Shown in pieces: positions 32,757 to 40,730 of a stretch of 64,000 nucleotides of DNA (positions are counted from its first letter, which is position 1; each line of letters starts with the position of its first letter). Location: contig JAEHHF010000003.1 in assembly GCA_019248085.1 (NCBI GenBank), positions 1 to 64,000 on the forward strand, read 5' to 3'. A program made the position numbers and the translations under genes. The DNA comes from Candidatus Dojkabacteria bacterium S2_J21 (GTDB taxonomy: Bacteria; Patescibacteria; Dojkabacteria; SC72). The notes beneath the pieces were generated by a model, which had not been told where the DNA came from, did no database searches, and saw only the letters and a program-made list of their open reading frames with translations.

Positions 32757-33275
32757 ATGAAAACATTGCATTATCAACCATATATTGATGAGCTAAACAG
32801 AATGCTAAAAGCAGAAGAATTTGCTAAGAGACTTCCATTATTTAAAGATTTTATTCTTAGGAATAAGATTGACAACAAAAACATGGTAGCACAATTAGGT
32901 GAAAAAGTTCTAGATGTATATCTAGGTCAAGCAATACGTCTTTATAACTATTCTGAAACCAACAGTGGAACACCAACAAACTACTCAGGTAAGCCAATTG
33001 AAGTACCATTAATTGTATTTTATATTAATAGATACTCAATGTTTGGTGATGACTTCTATGATGAAATCACAAAAGAACTTGATGAATCTGTTAAAGATTT
33101 ATTATATTTTTATGATTCAATAAATAGTAAATACTTTGTTACAAAAGAAAACTTAGGAGAATTTTGCGATAAACTAAGCATCTGGTACAACAATGCATTG
33201 AAGAAAAACAAACAATACTCTATAGAAAAAAAGAAAATTAGATTACAAAAAGAGTTAGATCTACTACAAGGATAA
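32757..33275 (+). CDS. Hypothetical protein, 172 residues
   Basis: AAAGGAAA precedes the ATG after a 100-base gap that holds a weak GAGC/GCTT-type hairpin near 32710. Helical, with a Lys-rich C terminus. No motif recognised. Confidence 0.55.
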   Translation: MKTLHYQPYIDELNRMLKAEEFAKRLPLFKDFILRNKIDNKNMVAQLGEKVLDVYLGQAIRLYNYSETNSGTPTNYSGKPIEVPLIVFYINRYSMFGDDFYDEITKELDESVKDLLYFYDSINSKYFVTKENLGEFCDKLSIWYNNALKKNKQYSIEKKKIRLQKELDLLQG

Positions 33276-33279
33276 AACA

Positions 33280-33459
33280 ATGAATGAAATTGATATAGAA
33301 ATATTACTTGATCAAATATTTAGTTCTAATTCTGTTCCAACTTTAAAAGCGCCAATTATAATATTTGATTCAAGAGACAATAAAACTATATATCCATCAG
33401 AACTTATAGAAGCCAAAGATGCAGAATCATATGCTAACTGGTGGATGGAGAATCAATAA
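33280..33459 (+). CDS. Acidic small protein, 59 residues
   Basis: AAGGA precedes the ATG at 33280. The stop overlaps the ATG of the HNH protein (TAATG), suggesting translational coupling. Acidic, ends with two Trp. No motif. It contains AGCGCCAA, a one-base variant of the abundant 8-mer. Confidence 0.5.
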   Translation: MNEIDIEILLDQIFSSNSVPTLKAPIIIFDSRDNKTIYPSELIEAKDAESYANWWMENQ

Positions 33460-33965
33460 TGGAACTTATATACGCAATACTAGCTTTAGTAGCCTATATC
33501 TGGTTCACAGCTCCAAGAATAAGAGACATTGATGAGCTTAAATCTAAATCAAAAGATCCATTTAAAAACTTCACAGTAGAAGACTTTATCCAAGCAGCTA
33601 AAGAAGTGGATGATCAAGACACTTCAAAACCTATAAAACCAGCTAAAGTCTCAAGACCAGAAGCTCCAGACTATACAAGCATACTACTATCAAGCAATTC
33701 AATTGATGATATTACAGCTTACTATATGCGCCAAGCAAACGATAAGAATTTATACTTTACATATATCAATGAATCTCCAAACTGGCGCTTAAAGAGAGAA
33801 ACTAGATTCAACATCGACAAAGGCATCTGTCAAAGCTGCGGTAAGACAATCTACCTTAATAGCTTCCATTGTCACCACATAGCATACAACACACTCTTTA
33901 ACGAAGACATGCAAGACTTAGTATCACTATGTTGGTCATGCCATCAAGAAGAGCACAATAATTAA
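33459..33965 (+). CDS. Membrane-anchored HNH nuclease
   Basis: 168 residues from the ATG at 33459. One hydrophobic segment at 1-18, a polar linker, and a C-terminal HNH domain (about 125-168): Gly-Ile-Cys-Gln-Ser-Cys-Gly, His-Cys-His-His-Ile-Ala, Leu-Val-Ser-Leu-Cys-Trp-Ser-Cys-His. The two Cys pairs bind zinc; His-His is catalytic. A membrane anchor on an HNH enzyme suggests action on incoming DNA, for example superinfection exclusion, but that is inference. Confidence 0.7.
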   Translation: MELIYAILALVAYIWFTAPRIRDIDELKSKSKDPFKNFTVEDFIQAAKEVDDQDTSKPIKPAKVSRPEAPDYTSILLSSNSIDDITAYYMRQANDKNLYFTYINESPNWRLKRETRFNIDKGICQSCGKTIYLNSFHCHHIAYNTLFNEDMQDLVSLCWSCHQEEHNN

Positions 33966-33977
33966 AAGGAATAAACA

Positions 33978-34268
33978 TTGGAAACAATAATAAACCCAAA
34001 AAACAAATATCAAAAAGTTATAATCACTAAAAAAACTTGTATCGTATGTGGTAAAGAAAAATCAGCCAATAGCTTCTATGACCATTACTCTTCAGCTGAT
34101 GGAAAAGCCAACGAATGCAAGAAATGTAAAATACTTCTTGATAAAGAGTATTATCGTGTTAAAAAAGAAGAGAAAGATATACTTCTTAAACAATCTATAT
34201 CAAGACCTCTAACTGATAAAGAAAACCAATTCATAGCTGATTTCATAGCTAAAAGGAGCTCGCAATGA
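33978..34268 (+). CDS. Zinc-finger, endonuclease VII-like small protein
   Basis: 96 residues from the TTG at 33978, with AAAGGAATAAAC upstream; no ATG fits. Cys-Ile-Val-Cys-Gly-Lys-Glu-Lys then Cys-Lys-Lys-Cys-Lys, spaced about 25, as in T4 endonuclease VII-type zinc fingers, but the catalytic part is not visible. Confidence 0.55.
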   Translation: METIINPKNKYQKVIITKKTCIVCGKEKSANSFYDHYSSADGKANECKKCKILLDKEYYRVKKEEKDILLKQSISRPLTDKENQFIADFIAKRSSQ

Positions 34269-34711
34269 ATGAAGATAGACTAACATACGATGAATTATTG
34301 CAATTTAATTATGAAATGATTAAAGATAAAAAAGAGTTTGATGAAGAATTAAGAAGTCGTATAGCTAAGCAAAGAATGATAATAGTTGGAACACCATCAT
34401 TTGATTCATCTGAATTTGAAAAAGTCTTCCAAAGCGCCAGAGATGAAGGATGCGGAATAGCAATATTTAAACCATCACAAGAAGATGGAATTCATATTGA
34501 ACAAATTAACAACGAAAATATATTCTTTGGAATATCAAGATCATCATTTGAACCAATGATATATCAAGATGACTTAGCTTATCAATTAGATGAAGAATAT
34601 AAAGAAAAGCAAGAATATAAAGAATTTGTAATAAATAAATTAATAAAACCACCAAAAAAGAAAAAAACATTTCAAGAAAAATTTGGATATTTAAAAAGAA
34701 AATTTAGATAA
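34265..34711 (+). CDS. Hypothetical protein, 148 residues
   Basis: GGAG is eight bases before the ATG, which overlaps the previous stop. Mixed charge, ending in a strongly basic tail (Lys-rich from about 130). A copy of AGCGCCAG encodes Ser-Ala-Arg. No motif. Confidence 0.55.
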   Translation: MNEDRLTYDELLQFNYEMIKDKKEFDEELRSRIAKQRMIIVGTPSFDSSEFEKVFQSARDEGCGIAIFKPSQEDGIHIEQINNENIFFGISRSSFEPMIYQDDLAYQLDEEYKEKQEYKEFVINKLIKPPKKKKTFQEKFGYLKRKFR

Positions 34712-34721
34712 GGAACTCGCA

Positions 34722-35120
34722 ATGAAAGCTAAACAGTTTGAAAAGAAACACGAGCTAGGAAAAAACAATGGATACTATTATAAGAGAATCTGGAAGCATT
34801 TATTCACTGAATCAGATCCACATAACTACTACAACGCATCTCAGTATCTAACCTATGTTCACAAGCTTAGAAACCTAGTAGCTGATACATTAACTGATAA
34901 AAACCCTATAGACATCTACGAGTTTTTCGGAGGAGTTAACAAACCTGAAACATGTCATCAATACATTAGAAAGCTTTATATGGTTCAAGAAAAAAATGCA
35001 CTAAGACAAACAGTAATATCAAGACATGAAAAAATACTTCAGAAATTTAATGTAGATTATCAAAATATATTACCTAAATTTAAAGGATTAACAGATGATA
35101 ACATCAAAAACAACATATGA
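34722..35120 (+). CDS. Hypothetical basic protein, 132 residues
   Basis: AAGGAA precedes the ATG. Rich in Tyr, Lys and Asn with a helical C terminus. It overlaps the next gene by 26 bases. No motif. Confidence 0.55.
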   Translation: MKAKQFEKKHELGKNNGYYYKRIWKHLFTESDPHNYYNASQYLTYVHKLRNLVADTLTDKNPIDIYEFFGGVNKPETCHQYIRKLYMVQEKNALRQTVISRHEKILQKFNVDYQNILPKFKGLTDDNIKNNI

Positions 35121-35355
35121 AACATCAGATGGTAAATCTTTTGAAACAAAATATGAAGCTGAAATACATGAAGAATCGTTAGAAAACGGAACATACATTT
35201 TTGTAATAGCAAAGCAATATTATAACTCATATAGCATGTCAATAATTTTTGCATCAGATAGTTATTCTAAAATTTTAAATAAAAAAAAAGAATTAGAAGA
35301 TAATAATTTAACAGAAAATTATTCATATTCAATACAAAAAGTAATAAAAATATAA
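35095..35355 (+). CDS. Hypothetical protein, 86 residues
   Basis: AAAGGA lies before the ATG at 35095, inside the end of the upstream gene. Strand-rich N terminus and a Lys-rich helix near 55-65. No motif. Confidence 0.5.
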   Translation: MITSKTTYETSDGKSFETKYEAEIHEESLENGTYIFVIAKQYYNSYSMSIIFASDSYSKILNKKKELEDNNLTENYSYSIQKVIKI

Positions 35356-35366
35356 AAGGATAAAAA

Positions 35367-35672
35367 ATGGGATTATATGTAGAACCAGGTAAAAACAAAA
35401 ACGATTTCATTAATGAATTAATAATTACAGCAAGAGCACAAGAATTCTCTCCAGTAATATCACAAGACATTTTACCTTCGACAATACCAGACGACTTAGT
35501 GATTATATGTTTTGTAAATAATGGATATTTTTATGCATTAGCAGTTGCATTCAGCGATAATGAATTTAAGCACTTTGCTGATCAATCAGATACAAGATAT
35601 AAAATTTTCTGCGTAGCAGACAAAGATGTAATCAAACAGAATACTCCAAGGTTTGATGATTACTTTAATTAA
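35367..35672 (+). CDS. Hypothetical protein, 101 residues
   Basis: AAAGGA precedes the ATG. A compact mixed fold with a central hydrophobic strand pair (Leu-Val-Ile-Ile-Cys-Phe-Val, then Phe-Tyr-Ala-Leu-Ala-Val). No motif recognised. Confidence 0.55.
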   Translation: MGLYVEPGKNKNDFINELIITARAQEFSPVISQDILPSTIPDDLVIICFVNNGYFYALAVAFSDNEFKHFADQSDTRYKIFCVADKDVIKQNTPRFDDYFN

Positions 35673-35692
35673 TTTATAAAGGAGATACTAAT

Positions 35693-35860
35693 ATGTCATG
35701 GATAGATTATAGCAATATAGCTGAGGTAATGACTGAAGCACTTATTGAAATCAATAATATGTTATATAGAGAATTAGTATTTCCAGTATTTAAAACACCT
35801 AACACTGGCGCTTTTTTAAGCACAGAGTTCTGGTTTTATAAGTTACTCGATTACTTTTGA
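35693..35860 (+). CDS. Hypothetical protein, 55 residues
   Basis: AAGGAG precedes the ATG at 35693. Aromatic-rich C terminus. An inverted AGCGCCAG copy encodes Thr-Gly-Ala. It is the last gene before the first structured non-coding island. Confidence 0.5.
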   Translation: MSWIDYSNIAEVMTEALIEINNMLYRELVFPVFKTPNTGAFLSTEFWFYKLLDYF

Positions 35861-36030
35861 GGAATAGGTTTGCTTATTGCATGCCATACCTACTGCAACG
35901 AAACCAATGAGAAGATGCATATATAAACAATACTAGTTAAATGATTTCTGCAGGAATCTATGCTATAAACTTCAAAACTTTGGGATACCGTAAAATGATA
36001 TAAGGCTGGCTGCCTGTATCCTTTTTTTTA
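35861..36030 (+). ncRNA. Structured non-coding island 1 with terminator
   Basis: A 170-base stretch without a gene. TTGCA/TGCAA and GGTTT/AAACC can pair near 35870-35920. It ends with GGATAC (35983-35988) and GTATCC (36016-36021) enclosing an inner GGC/GCC hairpin, followed by eight Ts, a Rho-independent terminator. Probably a small phage RNA with its own end. Confidence 0.55.
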
Positions 36031-36075
36031 TTTTTACTCAAATATTTATTTAAAATATTTAACTAAGGATAAACA

Positions 36076-36375
36076 ATGATATTTACAATATATACAGATG
36101 GAGACTCTGGATTAACAATAATGGATAAAAAAATTCTACCATTTTATGAAAACTCACAAGAATATATTATAGGTATTTCTGAAAATAAAACTGATGAATT
36201 TATTGAAGAATTTTATAAAAACAGATTTGGATTAACAGATAAAGTTTATGCTGCAATAGAGCCAATATTTGAAGAAGTAATATATTTATTAAAAAACAAT
36301 ATAGAAGATAAAATTGAAAATGGAAATTATTATATAAAAATAGATAAATATATAAATATAAATACATTTAACTAA
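36076..36375 (+). CDS. Hypothetical protein, 99 residues
   Basis: AAGGATAAAC precedes the ATG. An acidic helical middle and an Ile/Lys/Asn-rich C terminus. First gene after island 1. No motif. Confidence 0.55.
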   Translation: MIFTIYTDGDSGLTIMDKKILPFYENSQEYIIGISENKTDEFIEEFYKNRFGLTDKVYAAIEPIFEEVIYLLKNNIEDKIENGNYYIKIDKYININTFN

Positions 36376-36384
36376 GGATAAACA

Positions 36385-36639
36385 ATGTTAAAACAAATCA
36401 TAGAAACAATAGACACTAAAAACTCATGGGGTAAGAATCAATTAATTAAAGAAATAGAACCATATATTATCAAAGAAGTATTCGCATATAGATCTGGTAT
36501 GGATATGATTAGAGCAATAACTATATGCAATGCATTATCTAACTTTGTAGATTATATCAACTCTAAAACATCTCATGGTAAGATAGAACTAAAACTTGCA
36601 TTATTAGACCTTATAGCTAAAGAATACGAAGAGGCATAA
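36385..36639 (+). CDS. Hypothetical helical protein, 84 residues
   Basis: AAGGATAAAC precedes the ATG. Almost entirely helical. No motif. Four bases separate it from the next gene. Confidence 0.55.
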   Translation: MLKQIIETIDTKNSWGKNQLIKEIEPYIIKEVFAYRSGMDMIRAITICNALSNFVDYINSKTSHGKIELKLALLDLIAKEYEEA

Positions 36640-36642
36640 ACA

Positions 36643-36957
36643 ATGGGAAGAGCAGAAATATATTCAGACATAATTTGTTTAACAAACAATATGAAAAAGT
36701 ATCCAAGAAGAGAAATCGAACTTATACTTATAAACATCAAAAACAAATGTGTTCTAGAGCTTCATAAAACATCAGAATACAATTCAAAAATATATCAATC
36801 AAATCCATATAAGAAAGAATTAAAAGCTATAGCTAACTCAAAAACAGCTATAAAAAAAGCTTTCAAATCAAGACATGTATCTAGTTCTTCAAAGCGCCAG
36901 ATAGAGAAACACATTAAAATAATAAGAGAGAATAAATATCTAATCTCAAAAGGATAA
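36643..36957 (+). CDS. Hypothetical basic protein, 104 residues
   Basis: Starts four bases after the previous stop, with GAGG upstream. Lys-rich and helical; a copy of AGCGCCAG encodes Lys-Arg-Gln. It may bind nucleic acid, judged by charge alone. Confidence 0.5.
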   Translation: MGRAEIYSDIICLTNNMKKYPRREIELILINIKNKCVLELHKTSEYNSKIYQSNPYKKELKAIANSKTAIKKAFKSRHVSSSSKRQIEKHIKIIRENKYLISKG

Positions 36958-36961
36958 TAAA

Positions 36962-37213
36962 ATGATAGTATCAATTAAAAACAGACTTATCAATAGGGAT
37001 TATATATTTATATATAAAAACTCAACAGGAAAATGGAATATATGTATTAGTCCAGAATTCATAGCAAGACACACAATGTGCAGAGCTATACCAATAAAAG
37101 AATTAAATAAATGTTTTAAATCTATAAAATCATTATTACTTTTATTAAACAGAAACGATATTAAAAGACTCAATGAAAACAGAGAATTATTTTATAAAAA
37201 TTATATATGGTAA
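36962..37213 (+). CDS. Hypothetical basic protein, 83 residues
   Basis: AAAGGATAATAAA precedes the ATG. Strand-rich N terminus, helical and Leu-rich C terminus. No motif. Confidence 0.5.
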   Translation: MIVSIKNRLINRDYIFIYKNSTGKWNICISPEFIARHTMCRAIPIKELNKCFKSIKSLLLLLNRNDIKRLNENRELFYKNYIW

Positions 37214-37224
37214 GGAATAAACAA

Positions 37225-37542
37225 ATGATAGAAACAATCAAAGACTACAATGAACATTTTACGCATTATAAAAATTTACCATTATTATGGATAGGTGATT
37301 ACTTAGCAATAATCTATGTAGACACTGCAGATAATAACAATGAATACTTTTATATATCAAATAATACAAATCTTGGTACAGACTCATTATTTGAAACAAT
37401 AGATGGAACTAAAGGTTTTAAAACAATCTCAGCAATCAAGAAATATCTAATCAAACATCTTAGACAAACAAGAAGAGATATAGATAAAAATATTAAACAA
37501 TTCTTACTGGAGGAATCAAAAAATGCAACAAAATTATATTAG
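37225..37542 (+). CDS. Hypothetical protein, 105 residues
   Basis: Start taken at the ATG 37225, which follows AAGGAATAAAC; an ATG at 37207 lacks a site. An aromatic N-terminal half with Asp-Thr-Ala-Asp-Asn-Asn, a helical C terminus. Overlaps the next gene by 20 bases. Confidence 0.5.
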   Translation: MIETIKDYNEHFTHYKNLPLLWIGDYLAIIYVDTADNNNEYFYISNNTNLGTDSLFETIDGTKGFKTISAIKKYLIKHLRQTRRDIDKNIKQFLLEESKNATKLY

Positions 37543-37936
37543 AAATAAAGATTTATTTTCTCATGAACTATTATCAGAAGTTCTTGGATTTAAAGCTTGG
37601 CAAGTAATAGGCAATGCTATAGACTGGATGATAAATGCAAGAATAAATGATATAGTTTATGAAAGATCATCAGATCAACAGTATTTAATTGATGCAGATA
37701 ATCTTATTAGATTATGCAAGGAATGGCTTATAGATGATGATTATTATAGAGTTCATTCAGGAATAGCTTATGATTCTGATTTTGATACAACTTATGATGG
37801 AAAAGGTAAAGGTTATAGCTATTGTATAATATTTGATGGTAGCTTTAAAGATTTTCAACCTTTTAATTCAGAATTGGAAGCAATAATTGCAGCATGCGAA
37901 TATAAACTAAGTATAAAAAGAAATATAAACAAATGA
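37523..37936 (+). CDS. Hypothetical protein, 137 residues
   Basis: GGAGG lies before the ATG inside the end of the previous gene. Acidic, Trp- and Tyr-rich, with Tyr-Asp-Gly-Lys-Gly-Lys-Gly near 96. Overlaps the next gene by four bases. No motif. Confidence 0.55.
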   Translation: MQQNYIRNKDLFSHELLSEVLGFKAWQVIGNAIDWMINARINDIVYERSSDQQYLIDADNLIRLCKEWLIDDDYYRVHSGIAYDSDFDTTYDGKGKGYSYCIIFDGSFKDFQPFNSELEAIIAACEYKLSIKRNINK

Positions 37937-38331
37937 TAACAAATGAACAATTCAATAATGCATTAAAAAAATTATGCATTCAAGACTCATATGATTCAGA
38001 AGAGTACCCAGCATCAGTTGATAGAATTATATTTCCAAAACATTCACTAACAAATGAAGCTAAAACTTTATTGAAATATTTTTACCAAGTAGAAGGTAAA
38101 GCAAAATCTATACCTGTTATCGGAAGCATAAAATCAGAATATATTGAGAATATAACATTTTCAATATTAAAACCTTGGAAGCTTCAAGATTATGTAAAAT
38201 TCATAAGAGCAAAAAGAGATGAAATGTTTCCAAATGATTACAAGAAGAAATCTAGGAAATTTATATCTAGATATCCATATGTAAGAAGCACATTACTATC
38301 ACAATATGAAAAGGATTTATATGCAAGATAA
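37933..38331 (+). CDS. Hypothetical protein, 132 residues
   Basis: ATG overlaps the previous stop (ATGATAA). Basic C terminus with Lys-Lys-Lys-Ser-Arg-Lys. No motif. Confidence 0.5.
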   Translation: MITNEQFNNALKKLCIQDSYDSEEYPASVDRIIFPKHSLTNEAKTLLKYFYQVEGKAKSIPVIGSIKSEYIENITFSILKPWKLQDYVKFIRAKRDEMFPNDYKKKSRKFISRYPYVRSTLLSQYEKDLYAR

Positions 38332-38566
38332 TAATATGCAAAATGTAACATTAGCAGAATGCAGAAGAGCAATATATGAACAGTTTGCAGCATTAAAAAA
38401 CGGAAAAATATCTATTGATGAGGCATTAGCATCTAGTAAATTAATGCACCAAATTATAAACTCATATGATGTTGAAGTAAAAGCAATAGAAGCAGCAACA
38501 AGAGCAATAAATGCAGGAATAGCTACAGACATAGAAGGAATGACTTTAATAACAATAAAGGATTAA
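38321..38566 (+). CDS. Hypothetical helical protein, 81 residues
   Basis: Start at 38321, preceded by AAAGGA; an in-frame ATG at 38306 is less well placed. Ala-rich helices. Overlaps the previous gene by 11 bases. No motif. Confidence 0.5.
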   Translation: MQDNNMQNVTLAECRRAIYEQFAALKNGKISIDEALASSKLMHQIINSYDVEVKAIEAATRAINAGIATDIEGMTLITIKD

Positions 38567-38569
38567 CAA

Positions 38570-39070
38570 ATGTGTAAACTATGCAACACTGATAATATTG
38601 GAACGAAAAGAAATTCACACAGAATTACTAAAGAAATATTGGAATTTAAAAATATAGCTTATGATTATATTGGAGAATATCCATGTTGTATATGTACAAA
38701 CAATTATGGTTCGTATATAAAAATTACAGACAAAAGCGCAAGATTATCAATTGATGAATGGATAACCAAAAAGCTTAGACTAAAACTATTTCCATCGAAT
38801 AAATCTAAATATATTAAAATAAGAATGAATCAAATTGATTACGATGATAATATAAAAATTAGAAACAATATTAAGGATTTAAAAGTTAGCCGTAAGACTG
38901 TAGAAAAATACATAAGAATAGACGAATATAGAGGAAGAATTTCATATGTATTCATATATGTAAAAGAAAAAAATAAAATTAAAACTACAATAAGTAAAAG
39001 TTTTAAAACACTAGAAGATGCACAATTATATAAAAGGAAAATATTAAATGAGAAACTCATCAAATGTTAG
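38570..39070 (+). CDS. Zinc-finger/AP2-like DNA-binding protein
   Basis: 166 residues; AAGGA precedes the ATG. Cys-Lys-Leu-Cys near 2-5 and Cys-Cys-Ile-Cys near 39-42 can bind zinc. The C terminus (strands with Arg-Ile-Ser-Tyr-Val-Phe-Ile-Tyr-Val, then Phe-Lys-Thr-Leu-Glu-Asp-Ala and a Lys/Arg helix) resembles an AP2 DNA-binding domain. The HNH nuclease core often coupled to AP2 is not visible, so it may be a degraded homing enzyme. Confidence 0.5.
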   Translation: MCKLCNTDNIGTKRNSHRITKEILEFKNIAYDYIGEYPCCICTNNYGSYIKITDKSARLSIDEWITKKLRLKLFPSNKSKYIKIRMNQIDYDDNIKIRNNIKDLKVSRKTVEKYIRIDEYRGRISYVFIYVKEKNKIKTTISKSFKTLEDAQLYKRKILNEKLIKC

Positions 39071-39272
39071 AGTCATATTACTTGATACATTAACAGGATT
39101 AAGAAATATGTCCATAGATGTTAAAACAGCAAATGCAATTACAAAAACAGCATCTGCAATAAATCAATCATTTAGATTTGATATTGAAAACAAAAGAGAA
39201 AATATCAAACTAATGAAAGCAACAGCATCAAAAAATTGGAAAGATATTAAATCTAAATCATTAACAATTTAA
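39048..39272 (+). CDS. Hypothetical protein, 74 residues
   Basis: AAAGGA precedes the ATG, inside the end of the previous gene. Basic, helical. No motif. Confidence 0.5.
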   Translation: MRNSSNVRVILLDTLTGLRNMSIDVKTANAITKTASAINQSFRFDIENKRENIKLMKATASKNWKDIKSKSLTI

Positions 39273-39284
39273 AAAGAAAATAAC

Positions 39285-40484
39285 ATGATAGGATTTCCAG
39301 AATGTGGTAATTGTGAATCAACTCCTTGTCAATGTGAAAGAGATGATAACAATTGGTTTATATCATCTACTGATAATAAACAAAAATCATTCCACAAAGC
39401 GCCAGAAGAGGTGTCAATCGGTGACTATGTTAAAGTTACAGATACTAAACTATTTGAAGGCTTAACAGAAGAAGAATACTTTAAAGCATATAGAATTATT
39501 GACATAGAACAAATACCATGCGATGATGCAGAACTTTATAACATAGAAATAGAAGGACCAATGAACAAATATCTTCTAACTAATTTTAATGTTAAAAAAG
39601 TTAATAAAGCAAAAGAAATAAATATAAAGGAAAATAACATGAAAATTTTAGAAGAAGAGAAACCAAATGCAGTTATGAGTGATCATCAAAAAGAAACTTT
39701 AGCAGATATCAATAGAATCATGCAAATGTTCAAAGCATCTGATTGTATTATCAGACCACACTTTGTTGTTACTGGACCATCAGGTTCAGGAAAATCTCAT
39801 AACATCTCAGCTATTGCACAAGAGAATGGATTAAACTTTGTTGAAATTAATGCTGCTCAATTAACTAAAGAGGGAACAGCTGGAAACTCACTTACTAAAG
39901 CAATGTCTGCACTAGGAAACACTGGTGGCAAGCCAACTATTTGCTTTGTCGATGAGTGGGATAAACTTTTCGTGAGTGGCAATAATAACAGCTGTTTAGC
40001 TCATGAAACAACTAACGGTGTTCAAAATGAATTCCTAAAGGTTCTAGAATCAAACAAAGCTTCAGTTGCTGGAGACTATGGTAAATATATGGATATCTCA
40101 GTTGATAAAGTTCTATTTGTCTTCGCTGGCGCTTTTAATGGAGAGCCAGATATTACAATCGACAGACTTAGAGACTTCGGTATCAAAACTGAATTCATCG
40201 GTAGAGTTGGGCTAGTTTATAATCTTGAAAAACTTACACTTGATCAATTGCTATACATCTTAAGAAATTCTACATTACTTGAGCACTATATCAATCTTCA
40301 CGATGGTGTTGATAAAGAACAAGTTATTGAAAAGATTTCTAGTTTCATCGAAGCTACTTATGAACAAAACACTCTAGGTGCAAGACTTGTAAACACTTTA
40401 ATTCACCAATACTTTATCAAAAAAGGTAAATTAAGTTTAGAACAAGCCAAAGAAATTTCATTTCAAAAAAAACTATCATTCTAA
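39285..40484 (+). CDS. ClpX/HslU-like AAA+ ATPase with zinc-finger extension
   Basis: 399 residues. N terminus: Cys-Gly-Asn-Cys and Cys-Gln-Cys zinc finger. AAA+ core from about 150: Walker A Gly-Pro-Ser-Gly-Ser-Gly-Lys-Ser, Walker B Cys-Phe-Val-Asp-Glu-Trp-Asp, sensor 1 near Phe-Val-Phe-Ala-Gly, an Arg-finger region Glu-Phe-Ile-Gly-Arg-Val, sensor 2 Gly-Ala-Arg-Leu. This is the ClpX order. A second in-frame ATG at 39639 has AAAGGA upstream, so a 281-residue core form is likely made as well. It may remodel host or phage proteins. Confidence 0.8.
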   Translation: MIGFPECGNCESTPCQCERDDNNWFISSTDNKQKSFHKAPEEVSIGDYVKVTDTKLFEGLTEEEYFKAYRIIDIEQIPCDDAELYNIEIEGPMNKYLLTNFNVKKVNKAKEINIKENNMKILEEEKPNAVMSDHQKETLADINRIMQMFKASDCIIRPHFVVTGPSGSGKSHNISAIAQENGLNFVEINAAQLTKEGTAGNSLTKAMSALGNTGGKPTICFVDEWDKLFVSGNNNSCLAHETTNGVQNEFLKVLESNKASVAGDYGKYMDISVDKVLFVFAGAFNGEPDITIDRLRDFGIKTEFIGRVGLVYNLEKLTLDQLLYILRNSTLLEHYINLHDGVDKEQVIEKISSFIEATYEQNTLGARLVNTLIHQYFIKKGKLSLEQAKEISFQKKLSF

Positions 40485-40493
40485 GAAATTAGC

Positions 40494-40709
40494 ATGATAA
40501 CTTTTATAATACAATTAATTCTTACATTGTATGCAATATTGATATGGATACTAAAAACAATGTTTATATTTCTAATTGTACATGATAAATCAGAAATAAG
40601 AGACACATTTGTAAATTTCATATTAAGAATATGCAAAACTTGGGAATGTGATGTATACGATCTATCTTTTAGAATGAAACAACTTTTAGTAAAAGATAAA
40701 GATAAATAA
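40494..40709 (+). CDS. Small membrane protein, 71 residues
   Basis: Hydrophobic residues 1-35 with one or two membrane segments, then a polar tail. It sits between the AAA+ and GHKL ATPase genes. The ribosome site is weak (AAGAAA). Confidence 0.5.
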   Translation: MITFIIQLILTLYAILIWILKTMFIFLIVHDKSEIRDTFVNFILRICKTWECDVYDLSFRMKQLLVKDKDK

Positions 40710-40730
40710 AAATAAATAAGGAATAAGCTC

